From: Nocardia higoensis
GTDB lineage: Bacteria; Actinomycetota; Actinomycetes; Mycobacteriales; Mycobacteriaceae
Assembly (NCBI RefSeq): GCF_015477835.1
Contig: NZ_JADLQN010000001.1
Coordinates: 868,001 to 932,000, forward strand
DNA: 64,000 bases
Direction of reading: 5' to 3'
The stretch's first letter is position 1. Each line of letters begins with the position of its first letter. Made by a program: the position numbers and the translations under genes. Shown piece after piece: positions 44,997 through 52,750 of the stretch. Below the pieces are notes generated by a model, which was given only the letters and a program-made list of their open reading frames with translations, did no database searches and had not been told where the DNA came from.

Positions 44997-45377
44997 ATGC
45001 ACGCGCGAACGAAACCGACCCTTGTCCAACAGGTCCACTACGTCTTCGGTGGGACTCTGCCGCCCTCGATGGCGGACTGGGTGATCGCCGACCTCACCGG
45101 CCCTGGAGCGACGCGCCGCTACCTGCTTCGCTTCCTGCTGCCGGTGATCCCGCCCCTGTGTCTGTTCATGCTGCTGCCCGGACCGCTGTGGATGCAGTTG
45201 TCCATGATGTCGCTGCTGTATGTGCCCCACGTCTACTTCACGATCGCGCTGCTGACCGTCTATCGCAGGCATCGCCTGGCCAAGCACGGTCTCGATCCCG
45301 ACCTGGCGAACCAGGAGGAGATCCGACGCCGCGACGAAGAACGGGTGGCGTACGAGCGCCGGTACGGCAGGGCGTAG
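44997..45377 (+). CDS. DUF5313 family membrane protein
   Basis: AAGGGAG precedes the ATG at 44997. The 126-residue protein (TKPTLVQQVHYVFGGTLPPS, DWVIADLTGPGATRRYLLRF) has two transmembrane helices (LLPVIPPLCLFMLLPGPLW and LSMMSLLYVPHVYFTIALLT) and a charged tail HRLAKHGLDPDLANQEEIRR. It matches the DUF5313 proteins I recall from mycobacteria and nocardiae. Function unknown; divergent placement suggests control by the MarR regulator at 44357. Confidence 0.8.
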   Translation: MHARTKPTLVQQVHYVFGGTLPPSMADWVIADLTGPGATRRYLLRFLLPVIPPLCLFMLLPGPLWMQLSMMSLLYVPHVYFTIALLTVYRRHRLAKHGLDPDLANQEEIRRRDEERVAYERRYGRA

Positions 45378-45388
45378 CGAATTCCACC

Positions 45389-45408
45389 GCACCGGCCGGC
45401 GCCGGTGC
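45389..45408 (+). terminator. Terminator-like hairpin after DUF5313
   Basis: GCACCGGC and GCCGGTGC pair around a CGGC loop, followed by GTCCTTCTC. It lies 12 bases after the DUF5313 stop. Confidence 0.6.
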
Positions 45409-45492
45409 GTCCTTCTCGGGGCCGGTTCGTCTGAGGAAGCGGACTCCCATCCAGCCGGATGTGAGCACAGCTTCTTCCGAGAGGAACCTGCC

Positions 45493-45534
45493 ATGACCGT
45501 CCACCTCACCGACCGTGCCGGGGGTGCGCAATGA
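45493..45534 (+). CDS. 13-residue leader ORF coupled to DrrA-like gene
   Basis: GAGGAA lies before an ATG at 45493 that opens MTVHLTDRAGGAQ; its TGA overlaps the ATG of the ABC ATPase (ATGA). The ATPase has only a weak ribosome site of its own (GGGGGTG). The mini-ORF may exist to deliver ribosomes to it. It could also be the remnant 5' end of a lost gene. Confidence 0.5.
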   Translation: MTVHLTDRAGGAQ

Positions 45535-46457
45535 CCGCCCCGGCCGTCGTGGTCGAAGATCTGCACGTCGCCTACGGCAGCACGTGGGCCCTCGACGGTG
45601 TCGACCTGGAAGCCGCCGCGGGGACGACACTCGGGGTGCTCGGCCACAACGGCGCGGGCAAGACCACCCTGATCAGAGCTCTCACCACCCTGGTGCGGCC
45701 GACCATCGGCCGTGTGGAGATCGGCGGCATCGACGTGGCCGCCGACGCCGGTGCGGTCCGCCGCCGGATCGGGGTGACCGGTCAATACGCCGGGCTCGAC
45801 GAATTCTTCACCGCCCGTGAGAATCTGGAGCTGATCGGTCGCCTGGCGGGATTGCGCCGCGCGGCCGGTCCTCGTGCCGACGCACTCATCGACCGGCTCG
45901 GGCTGCACGAATACGCGGCCCGGCGGGTCGGTGAGCTGTCCGGCGGTTCCCGTCGCCGCGTGGATCTGGCCGCGAGCCTGGTCGGTGACCCGGCGGTGCT
46001 CTTTCTCGACGAGCCGACGACCGGTCTGGATCCTCTCGCCCGCGCCGGGCTGTGGGACGTCGTCGGCGAACTCACCTCCGCCGGCACCACCGTCGTGCTC
46101 ACCACCCAATACCTCGAGGAAGCCGACCGGCTCGCCGACCACATCGTGGTACTGAACCGCGGCCGAGTCGCGGCCCGCGGCACCCCTGAGGAGTTGAAAC
46201 GAATCGTCGGCGGCAAGATCGTGCACGCCACCGTCCCTGCCCGGCAGGTCATGGACCTGCCGTTCGTCTCCGACACCGAACGAGCCGACGGCGCACGGGT
46301 GCGGGTGTCGATCACCGTCGACGACGCCACCACCGCGACCGCGCTGGTGGCCGATCTGCACCGAGGCGGCATCGAGGTCGCCGATCTGGATGTGTCCTCC
46401 CCGAGCCTCGACGACGTCTTCACTCATCTCGCCCACACGGCAGGAGCTCACCGATGA
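45531..46457 (+). CDS. DrrA-type ABC exporter ATPase
   Basis: The 308-residue ATPase has Walker A (VLGHNGAGKTTLIRALTTLV), VTGQYAGLDEFFTARENLEL (DrrA-type Q-loop), the signature LSGGSRRRVDLAASLVGDPA, Walker B with VLFLDEPTTGLDPLARAGLW and a DrrA-like C-terminal domain (TEELK-like, ending LDVSSPSLDDVFTHLAH). The signature reads LSGGS rather than LSGGQ. Together with the next gene it forms a drug or lipid exporter of the daunorubicin-resistance type. Confidence 0.93.
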   Translation: MTAPAVVVEDLHVAYGSTWALDGVDLEAAAGTTLGVLGHNGAGKTTLIRALTTLVRPTIGRVEIGGIDVAADAGAVRRRIGVTGQYAGLDEFFTARENLELIGRLAGLRRAAGPRADALIDRLGLHEYAARRVGELSGGSRRRVDLAASLVGDPAVLFLDEPTTGLDPLARAGLWDVVGELTSAGTTVVLTTQYLEEADRLADHIVVLNRGRVAARGTPEELKRIVGGKIVHATVPARQVMDLPFVSDTERADGARVRVSITVDDATTATALVADLHRGGIEVADLDVSSPSLDDVFTHLAHTAGAHR

Positions 46458-47263
46458 CTCACACCAGCACTCCGGTCGGCCGTTCCTCGACCGCGGACCA
46501 GCTCGCCGCCCTGACCGTCCGAAGCCTGCGCACCAGCGCCCGCGTCCCGCAGCTTCTGATGTTCTCGTTGACCATGCCGATGGCGATGCTCGTCCTGTTC
46601 AGCCAGGTGTTCCGCAGCGTCACCGCCGGACCCGGTTTCCCCGCCGGGGTCAGCTACATCGACTTCCTCACTCCCGCCATGCTCGCCGTCTCCACCGTGA
46701 TGGCGGGCACCAATGCGGGGGTCTCGGCCGCGATCGACCACACCAACGGCCTGCACGACCGGTTCGCGTCCCTGCCGATGCGGGCGACGTTGCCCGGGGT
46801 GGCCCGCACCCTGAACGAAGCCGTCTTCACTCTGGCCCGTGCCGCGCTGCTCGGGATCGCCGCCGTACTGCTGGGATTCGGTTTCCACGGCAGCGCCGTC
46901 GATGCTGTGGCGGCGGTTGTGGTGCTGGTGGTGCTGGCGGGGGCGATGAGCGCCCTGTTCGGGCTGATCGGGGATCGGTTGCGCCGGCCGGATGTGGTCC
47001 AGTTCGCCGGAATGATGGTGATGATGCCACTGATGTTCGTCTCCAGCGCGTTCGCACCCATCGAGACCATGCCCGGCTGGATGCAGGCCGTGGCCACGGC
47101 GAATCCGGTCGCACACGCCATCGACGCTCTGCGCGGGCACGTGCTCGGCACCGCCACGGCAGGCGACACCATCATGGCATTGGTCGCGGCGATCGCACTG
47201 TGGGCGGCGGTTGCCGCCGTACCGATGATCACCCGCGTGGTTCGACCGGTGCGCGCCCGCTGA
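46454..47263 (+). CDS. DrrB-type ABC-2 permease
   Basis: The 269-residue permease overlaps the ATPase by four bases. It has six helices of ABC2_membrane type (LLMFSLTMPMAMLVLFSQVF, FLTPAMLAVSTVMAGTNAGV, AALLGIAAVLLGFGFHGSAV, AVVVLVVLAGAMSALFGLIG, MMPLMFVSSAFAPIETMPGW, TIMALVAAIALWAAVAAVPM) and the conserved IDHTNGLHDRFASLPM coupling loop. It forms the membrane half of the exporter; the substrate is unknown. Confidence 0.92.
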   Translation: MTHTSTPVGRSSTADQLAALTVRSLRTSARVPQLLMFSLTMPMAMLVLFSQVFRSVTAGPGFPAGVSYIDFLTPAMLAVSTVMAGTNAGVSAAIDHTNGLHDRFASLPMRATLPGVARTLNEAVFTLARAALLGIAAVLLGFGFHGSAVDAVAAVVVLVVLAGAMSALFGLIGDRLRRPDVVQFAGMMVMMPLMFVSSAFAPIETMPGWMQAVATANPVAHAIDALRGHVLGTATAGDTIMALVAAIALWAAVAAVPMITRVVRPVRAR

Positions 47264-47279
47264 ACGTCGATACACTCGA

Positions 47280-47305
47280 CCCCCTTCACCTCGAGATGAA
47301 GGGGG
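47280..47305. terminator. Bidirectional terminator hairpin
   Basis: CCCCCTTCA and TGAAGGGGG pair perfectly around CCTCGAGA, 17 bases after the DrrB stop. It also lies downstream of the small ORF at 47396-47488 on the other strand. Confidence 0.75.
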
Positions 47306-47395
47306 CCGAGTGCCATTGTGGACCCTCGCGTGGGAACCGTTCGCGAGGTCTTGTCGCACCGTCCGCGGATCGGACCGGTGCGGGATCGACGGTGC

Positions 47396-47488
47396 TCAGA
47401 CGTCGGTGTCGAGCAGATGCAGTTCTTCGGCCACGATCAGATCGACCTCTTCGCTGGTCGAATCCGACAACAGGTGTGTGGTCAGCAT
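47396..47488 (-). CDS. 30-residue acidic peptide with strong ribosome site
   Basis: A full GAGGAGGTG lies a few bases before an ATG at 47488. The product starts MLTTHLLSDST and ends EEVDLIVAEELHLLDTDV, an acidic amphipathic segment with net negative charge. There is no hydrophobic stretch long enough for a membrane helix and no Cys or ring-forming core. No modification enzyme or transporter partner is recognisable beyond the DrrAB-like genes. It may be a regulatory peptide, antitoxin-like fragment or leader; the quality of the Shine-Dalgarno is the main argument. Confidence 0.6.
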   Translation of the reverse strand: MLTTHLLSDSTSEEVDLIVAEELHLLDTDV

Positions 47489-47682
47489 GATCACACCTCC
47501 TCACCGCGCTGGACAGGTCGAAGCGGGAAACTCCGCACATTCCTACAGACGCGACACCGCGGAATCGGACGCAGGATGCGTCCTATCGCGGGCTGCCTCG
47601 TCGGTACCTGTGAACGAGAACCAGCAGGTGTCGCCATCGTGTCGTCGGGCGAGCAGACTGGAGACAGAGAGGATCACAGATC

Positions 47683-48327
47683 ATGAGTGAGACAACGGCG
47701 GTTACGGCAACCTCACCACCGCGTGGCGACAGTGATCTCGACCATCTCTGGCGCCGCTTTTCCAGCGATCTCCGGGCCTTCATCGCGCGCCGGGTGGCGC
47801 GTCCGGAGGATGCCGAGGACATCCTGTCCAAGGTGTTCCTGCGAATGGTCGAGAGTCTGGATGATCTGCGTGACCAGGACCGGCTGTTGGGCTGGATGTA
47901 TGCCATCACCCGCAACGCGATCACCGACTACTACCGATCCGCGCCCCGTCGCCGCGAACTGGCCGTCGACGCCGTGCCGGACAGTGCGTCCACGCCCGAC
48001 GGTGAACTCGACACCGACCCGGCCGCGGAGAAGGAGCTCGCTTCGTGCCTGGTTCCGATGCTCTCCGCGCTACCCGCCGAACAGGCTGCCGCGGTGAAGA
48101 TGGTCGACCTCGAGGCCCGCACGCATGCCGCGGCGGCCGAGGAAGCGGGCATCTCGGTGTCGGGAATGAAATCTCGCGTCCAACGTGGCCGCGCCGCCCT
48201 CCGTGCCCAATTGCACGCCTGCTGCCGTATCAGCCGGGATCATCTCGGCCAGGTGCACGAATACCAGCCCCGGAACGGTGCCTGCGCGTGTGGGGCGACG
48301 CCGCCACCGGAGCACCCGACCCGCTGA
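47683..48327 (+). CDS. SigZ-like RNA polymerase sigma factor
   Basis: The 214-residue ECF-type sigma factor has region 2 (LRAFIARRVARPEDAEDILS, KVFLRMVESLDDLRDQDRLL, GWMYAITRNAITDYYRSAPR) and region 4 (LPAEQAAAVKMVDLEARTHA, AAAEEAGISVSGMKSRVQRG). A cysteine-bearing tail follows (AQLHACCRISRDHLGQVHEY and ACACG). SigZ members have this CC-R-I tail, thought to bind metal. No anti-sigma gene is adjacent. A Cys-rich mini-protein gene faces it across a strong terminator. Confidence 0.88.
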   Translation: MSETTAVTATSPPRGDSDLDHLWRRFSSDLRAFIARRVARPEDAEDILSKVFLRMVESLDDLRDQDRLLGWMYAITRNAITDYYRSAPRRRELAVDAVPDSASTPDGELDTDPAAEKELASCLVPMLSALPAEQAAAVKMVDLEARTHAAAAEEAGISVSGMKSRVQRGRAALRAQLHACCRISRDHLGQVHEYQPRNGACACGATPPPEHPTR

Positions 48328-48375
48328 CGGAGCCCCCGACCCGCTGACCCGCCCACGAGCGGTCGGCGGGACGAA

Positions 48376-48410
48376 AGTGCGGTGCGAGCCGTTGAGGCTC
48401 GCACCGCACT
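48376..48410. terminator. Perfect 15-bp stem terminator
   Basis: AGTGCGGTGCGAGCC and GGCTCGCACCGCACT pair without mismatch around GTTGA. The hairpin separates the convergent SigZ-like and Cys-rich genes and should stop transcription from both sides. Confidence 0.85.
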
Positions 48411-48419
48411 CGACCGGGG

Positions 48420-48599
48420 TTACCGGCAGCCACACTCGCCCGTGGCAGCCGTCGAACCGCAGCAGGTCGCCTTTTCGCTGTGATCACAGCACGTGGTCTG
48501 CCGTTCGGAGCTGCAACACATCGATGCGGCAGCCTGCGGCGGCGCATCCGTTCGATGCGCCGCCGGTGCCGGTGACACGAATTCGTTCTGGCTGGTCAT
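48420..48599 (-). CDS. Cysteine-rich mini-protein with CC repeats
   Basis: GAGGAG precedes the ATG at 48599. The 59-residue product ends with three CC pairs and a CGC (MCCSSERQTTCCDHSEKATC, then CGSTAATGECGCR). Eight cysteines in the last 33 residues suggest metal or metalloid binding. Similar tails occur in actinobacterial proteins linked to arsenic resistance, which is recollection. Its position opposite a SigZ-like gene whose product also carries Cys pairs suggests a shared metal response. Confidence 0.78.
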   Translation of the reverse strand: MTSQNEFVSPAPAAHRTDAPPQAAASMCCSSERQTTCCDHSEKATCCGSTAATGECGCR

Positions 48600-48835
48600 G
48601 GTGGCTCCTCGGAGTCGTAGGGGACAGGCACAAGGACAGACGACGCGGTACCGGAAAGGACGCAGGCCCGTGTGAGGCGGACGCCGATCCTCGTCACGGC
48701 ATCCACCGACGCGATCGACCATCCACGAGCGCGATGCGACCACAGACCGCCCAGTTCTGCAGGATTTCACACATGAGTCTCATTCATGTCTATATCGATC
48801 ACTAATCGTCAATTTCATCCGAATTCCTCCGGATA
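48600..48835. other. Upstream region of the mce operon, outer part
   Basis: Two hundred bases of non-coding sequence between the Cys-rich mini-protein and the mce operon become AT-rich toward the right. A small palindrome, ATGA-GTC-TCAT, lies near 48773. No protein-coding signal is apparent. Promoters for both outward genes must lie here. Confidence 0.4.
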
Positions 48836-48865
48836 TTGATAGATTTATCCGCAAGCACCTATCAA
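48836..48865. promoter_or_regulatory. TTGATAG-N16-CTATCAA operator of the mce operon (site 1)
   Basis: TTGATAG (48836-48842) and CTATCAA (48859-48865) are perfect inverted copies 16 bases apart, in an AT-rich tract 77 bases before the first yrbE gene. The same arms recur at 60956-60985 and 62028-62056 around the TetR/MpaB pair. Confidence 0.72.
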
Positions 48866-48941
48866 TCCGTGTTCTGTCCATCGGCCACCGACAGCCGCTT
48901 CCGCGCGGGCGCCGAGACCGGAGGGTGTTCGAGGAGTGGAC

Positions 48942-49820
48942 GTGACGATGGAGCACGTGACGGGCGCGAAAGCGCACCCGGACAGCGCGGCGGACGGCGG
49001 CGCGACGGAGAAGCGGCCGGGGCCCGCCACCGCACTCGGAAACGGGATCGTCTCGGCCACAAGCACATTCGGTCGGACCGTGCGCTTGGGAGCGCGCGCG
49101 ACCACCCTGATGATCACCGATCTGGCCACCGGGCGCTTCCCGTTGCGCGAAGCGCTCGTGCAGGCATGGTTCTTCGCCTCGGTCTCGCTGCTGCCCGCGA
49201 TCCTCATCTCACTGCCGATGGGCGTGGTGATCGCGGTGCAGATCGGGAGCCTCACCGAGAATGTGGGCGCGGGTTCCATGGCGGGCGCGGTCGGCGGCAT
49301 GGGCGTGATGCAGCAGATCGCCCCGCTGGCGGCGGCGCTGCTGGTGGGCGGCGCGGGCGCGTCGGCGATCGCCTCCGATCTCGGGGCGCGCACGGTCCGC
49401 GAAGAGATCGACGCGCTGCGCACCATGGGCATCGACCCGCACCGCCGCCTCGTCGCGCCCCGTGTGCTGGCCATGACGGTGGTGGCGCCGATGCTGGCGG
49501 TGCTGGTCATTCTGATGAGCGTCCTGGCCGGCTTCTTCGTCGCCTCGATCGGCCAAGGGGTCGCGCCGGGCTCGTACTGGCTGTCGTTCGGCAGCTTCGC
49601 CGGTGTCACGGATCTGGCGATCTGCCTCGGCAAGTCGGCGCTCTTCGGCTACCTGGTCGCGGTGATCGCCAGTCAGCGCGGGCTGCAGGCGCGAGGCGGC
49701 CCCAAGGGCGTGGCCGACTGCGTGAACGCCGCGGTGGTCCTGGGGTTGCTGGCCTGCCTGCTGGTGAACCTGATCATCACTCAGATCGTCGTGCTCTTCG
49801 TCCCGATCGGAGTCCTGTGA
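48942..49820 (+). CDS. yrbEA: YrbEA permease of the Mce lipid importer
   Basis: The 292-residue MlaE-type permease (GTG at 48942 after GAGGAG) has a short amphipathic N-terminus (AKAHPDSAADGGATEKRPG). Five to six helices follow, with family motifs QAWFFASVSLLPAILISLPM, AGAVGGMGVMQQIAPLAAAL, LGARTVREEIDALRTMGIDP and APRVLAMTVVAPMLAVLVIL. The EEIDALxxMGIDP coupling loop is typical. It pairs with YrbEB to form the membrane channel driven by an MceG ATPase encoded elsewhere. Confidence 0.93.
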   Translation: MTMEHVTGAKAHPDSAADGGATEKRPGPATALGNGIVSATSTFGRTVRLGARATTLMITDLATGRFPLREALVQAWFFASVSLLPAILISLPMGVVIAVQIGSLTENVGAGSMAGAVGGMGVMQQIAPLAAALLVGGAGASAIASDLGARTVREEIDALRTMGIDPHRRLVAPRVLAMTVVAPMLAVLVILMSVLAGFFVASIGQGVAPGSYWLSFGSFAGVTDLAICLGKSALFGYLVAVIASQRGLQARGGPKGVADCVNAAVVLGLLACLLVNLIITQIVVLFVPIGVL

Positions 49821-50701
49821 TGGTCGTCGGTCGTGCGTGGACCACCCGCCCTTCCGTCTACCGGCCCGCCGGGTTGCGCTGGACGACTCGACTGCACCGG
49901 GTCTGGGATCCATGGGAGGAATTGGGCTTTCAACTGCGGTTCGGCATCGCCGCCTTCCGCGGCACCGGGTGGGCACTACGCCGCTACCGCAAGCAGGTCG
50001 TGGCGGTGTTCACCGATCTGGCCTGGGGCAACGGGCGATCGGTGATCGTCGGCGGCGGGGTGGCGCCGGTGCTGGTGGTCATGGGTGTCGTCGCCGGGGC
50101 GATGATCGGCCTGGTCGGCATCACCGCGCTGGATACCCTGGGCATGGGGCCACTGGCCGGTGCCATGTCGGCACTGGCCAATCCACGGGAGCTGGCCCCG
50201 TTGATCGCCGCGGTGGGCTTCGCCGCACAGGCGGGCTGCCGGATGACCGCCGAGATCGGCGCCATGCGCATCTCCGAGGAGATCGATGCGCTCGAGGCCC
50301 AGGCCATCGACCCCATCCCGTATGTGGTGTCCACCCGTGTGCTGGCCGCGGTGCTCACCGTCGTGCCGACCTACCTGATCGCGCTCGCGCTCGGATTCCT
50401 GACCACCCGCCTCACCGTCACGGTCGTGCACGGGCAGGCCGTCGGCGCGTTCGACCACTACTTCCAGATGCTCGTCGAGCCGCGCGACCTGATCTATTCG
50501 CTGGTCAAGGTGATCGTGTTCGTCCTGCTCGTCACCTGCGTCCACGCCTATCAGGGCTTCTACGCCACCGGCGGGCCCGAGGGCGTGGGCGTGGCCTCCG
50601 GACGCGCGATCCGGGCGAGCCTGGTCGCCATCGCGTCGGCCGACATGGTGCTGACGATCGCCATGTGGGGCATCGACACCGACATCGGATTCGCGGGGTG
50701 A
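49820..50701 (+). CDS. yrbEB: YrbEB permease of the Mce lipid importer
   Basis: The 293-residue second MlaE permease overlaps YrbEA by one base (TGATG). Its family motifs are AMSALANPRELAPLIAAVGF, GAMRISEEIDALEAQAIDPI, VSTRVLAAVLTVVPTYLIAL and YQGFYATGGPEGVGVASGRA. Here the loop reads EEIDALEAQAIDP. The pair forms the inner-membrane permease for lipids delivered by the MceA-F complex. Six to seven helices are likely. Confidence 0.93.
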   Translation: MVVGRAWTTRPSVYRPAGLRWTTRLHRVWDPWEELGFQLRFGIAAFRGTGWALRRYRKQVVAVFTDLAWGNGRSVIVGGGVAPVLVVMGVVAGAMIGLVGITALDTLGMGPLAGAMSALANPRELAPLIAAVGFAAQAGCRMTAEIGAMRISEEIDALEAQAIDPIPYVVSTRVLAAVLTVVPTYLIALALGFLTTRLTVTVVHGQAVGAFDHYFQMLVEPRDLIYSLVKVIVFVLLVTCVHAYQGFYATGGPEGVGVASGRAIRASLVAIASADMVLTIAMWGIDTDIGFAG

Positions 50702-50708
50702 GGCATTC

Positions 50709-51734
50709 ATGAGCAGAGCGAGGCAATTCTCCGAACGCGGGCCGGGACGGGCCGGGCTGCGGTGGCGCGGGATGGTGCTGCTGGCCGTGCTGGCCCTCGC
50801 GCTCGCCGCCGCGTGGCGCTCGGTGGAGCCGGCGAGGACCGGCGAGGTCGAATTCGACATCGTCGCAGCGAGTCTCGGCGACGGGGTAAGCGAGGACACC
50901 ACGGTCCGGTTGCGTGGGCGCACTGTCGGGGCGGTTGTCGCCGTCGACGCCGTCGGGGTCGACCGGCGGCGCGTGCGGGTGAGCATCGAGGCGCCTCGGC
51001 TGGCGGAACTGAGCACGGCGATGCAGACGCGTTTCGTCTCGTCGAACCTGTTCGGCGCGACCGCGCTGGAACTGGTGCCCATGCCGGGCGGCGCGCCGAT
51101 CGTCGCGGGCGCCGTGCTCGATGTCGGCGATCGGGTCGACAACTTCACCGTCACCGGCATTCTGCGCGAGTCCGGTCGCGCGGTCGCCGACGTACTGACC
51201 CCGCGCCTGGCGACCTCGCTGGAGAACGCGGCCGCGCTCACCGAGGCGGGCGCGCCGCTGCTCGGCTCGGCGCTGCTGCTGGCCCGCACCTGGGAGCGCA
51301 CGCGGACCGTCCCGCTGGCGGAGGCGATCCCGGACATGGCCGATGCGGCCGAGGGCGTCGCCGCGTTCACGCCCTCGGCGCTGAGCATCCTCACCGCGCT
51401 CGCCACGGTCGAGGAGCTCGACGAGGACGCGCGGATTCTGCAGGCCTCCGACACCATTTCCGAGGTCTCGAACCTGGTGTTCGCCTTCGCCGGTCAGCTC
51501 GTCGGCGCGCTCGGCCCGACCGCCGACCTGGTGGACATGCTGTTGGACACGATCATTCCGCTGAACCAGGCGATGCGCGGAGTCACCCCCGCCCAGGTCG
51601 GCGCGCTCACCGCGGGACTCGACGGCGCGCTACGACAGCACGGCGAGGCAGTCGTGCTGGACGTGGAAGTACTGATCGACGCGGTGCCCGCCTTCACGGT
51701 GCCGCTGCGGGCGACGGGAGGAGGACCCCGATGA
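50709..51734 (+). CDS. mceA: MceA, lipid-transfer subunit
   Basis: The 341-residue protein has an N-terminal anchor helix (GMVLLAVLALALAAAWRSVE) and an MlaD/MCE domain at about residues 45-125 (VEFDIVAASLGDGVSEDTTV, RLRGRTVGAVVAVDAVGVDR). A helical needle region follows (VTGILRESGRAVADVLTPRL onward). MceA-F hexamers form a periplasmic channel moving sterols or fatty acids to YrbE. Seven bases separate it from YrbEB. Confidence 0.92.
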   Translation: MSRARQFSERGPGRAGLRWRGMVLLAVLALALAAAWRSVEPARTGEVEFDIVAASLGDGVSEDTTVRLRGRTVGAVVAVDAVGVDRRRVRVSIEAPRLAELSTAMQTRFVSSNLFGATALELVPMPGGAPIVAGAVLDVGDRVDNFTVTGILRESGRAVADVLTPRLATSLENAAALTEAGAPLLGSALLLARTWERTRTVPLAEAIPDMADAAEGVAAFTPSALSILTALATVEELDEDARILQASDTISEVSNLVFAFAGQLVGALGPTADLVDMLLDTIIPLNQAMRGVTPAQVGALTAGLDGALRQHGEAVVLDVEVLIDAVPAFTVPLRATGGGPR

Positions 51735-52750
51735 GAACTCCTCGTGCCGCCGCGGTGCGCCTGCTGGTGTTGCTGGGCGTGGTGATCGCGATCGTGATCC
51801 TGGTGGTGCAGGCCATCACCCGCCCCGTCGGCGGCGAAACCTTCACCTATCGGGCCGAATTCGGTGATGTGTTCGGGTTGCGGGACAACGCCGACGTCCG
51901 GGTGCGCGGTGTGCAGGTCGGCAAGATCACCGGCATCACCCTGGCCGCCGATCATCGGGCCGAGGTGCGCTTCACGCTGCGCACCGAGCACCGCCTGCGC
52001 GAGGGCGACCAGCTCGCCATCCGCTTCCAGAACCTCACCGGCCAGCGCTATCTGGCCGTGCTGCCCGCCGAGGCGGGCGGGCCGCCGCACGATCCCCGCG
52101 AACCGGTTCGCGACACCGTCGATTCCTTCGACATCACCACCGTCTTCAACGGGCTGCGACCGCTGCTGCGCGAAGCGGACCCGCAGGTGTACAACCGATT
52201 CGCCCAGACCCTGGTGGCCGTGATCGAAGGCAACGGCGACGATCTGGCACCGCTGCTGCGCGATCTCGGCGCGCTGGCCTCCTACGCCGAGGATCGCAGC
52301 GCCGTCATCACCGTCGTGGTGGCGAATCTGGACAGCCTGTCGCAGAAGCTGCGCGGCCGTTCGGAGAACCTGGAGAACATCCTGCGGGTGTTCCACTCCA
52401 TCTTCATGCCGGTCGCCGGTCGCATGGCGGAGTTCTTGAACCTCATGCAGAAGGGCTCGGTGGAGATGAGCGAGATCGTCCGGACCACCGAGGCATTGAG
52501 CAGACTCATGCTCGGCGCCAGGGACAGCACCGACGCACTGACCGAACGCCTCCGGCAAGCGCTGCCCGACACCACCGAGGCGGTGCGGTCACTGTCGGAG
52601 CTGCCCGGCGTGCTGGCCGCGCTCAACGCACTCATTCCGGCGTCGGAACCCGACCGGTACTGCGCGAACGGCACTTTCGCCCCACCGGTGAACGCGGCCG
52701 TGCTGTTGCAGGGCAGGCGACTGACCGTGTGCGCAGGAGGCGGACGATGA
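51731..52750 (+). CDS. mceB: MceB, lipid-transfer subunit
   Basis: The 339-residue protein overlaps MceA by ATGA. It has a signal-anchor (RLLVLLGVVIAIVILVVQAI), an MCE domain (YRAEFGDVFGLRDNADVRVR, GVQVGKITGITLAADHRAEV), and a coiled-coil helical region with ending YCANGTFAPPVNAAVLLQGR and a late cysteine (LTVCAGGG) that may pair with the first. It is the second of six channel subunits. Confidence 0.92.
   Translation: MRTPRAAAVRLLVLLGVVIAIVILVVQAITRPVGGETFTYRAEFGDVFGLRDNADVRVRGVQVGKITGITLAADHRAEVRFTLRTEHRLREGDQLAIRFQNLTGQRYLAVLPAEAGGPPHDPREPVRDTVDSFDITTVFNGLRPLLREADPQVYNRFAQTLVAVIEGNGDDLAPLLRDLGALASYAEDRSAVITVVVANLDSLSQKLRGRSENLENILRVFHSIFMPVAGRMAEFLNLMQKGSVEMSEIVRTTEALSRLMLGARDSTDALTERLRQALPDTTEAVRSLSELPGVLAALNALIPASEPDRYCANGTFAPPVNAAVLLQGRRLTVCAGGGR

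Noticed and set aside
47396..47488. Lanthipeptide or other RiPP precursor
   Set aside because: The peptide lacks a core with Cys/Ser/Thr after the leader-like part, and no modifying enzyme is nearby.
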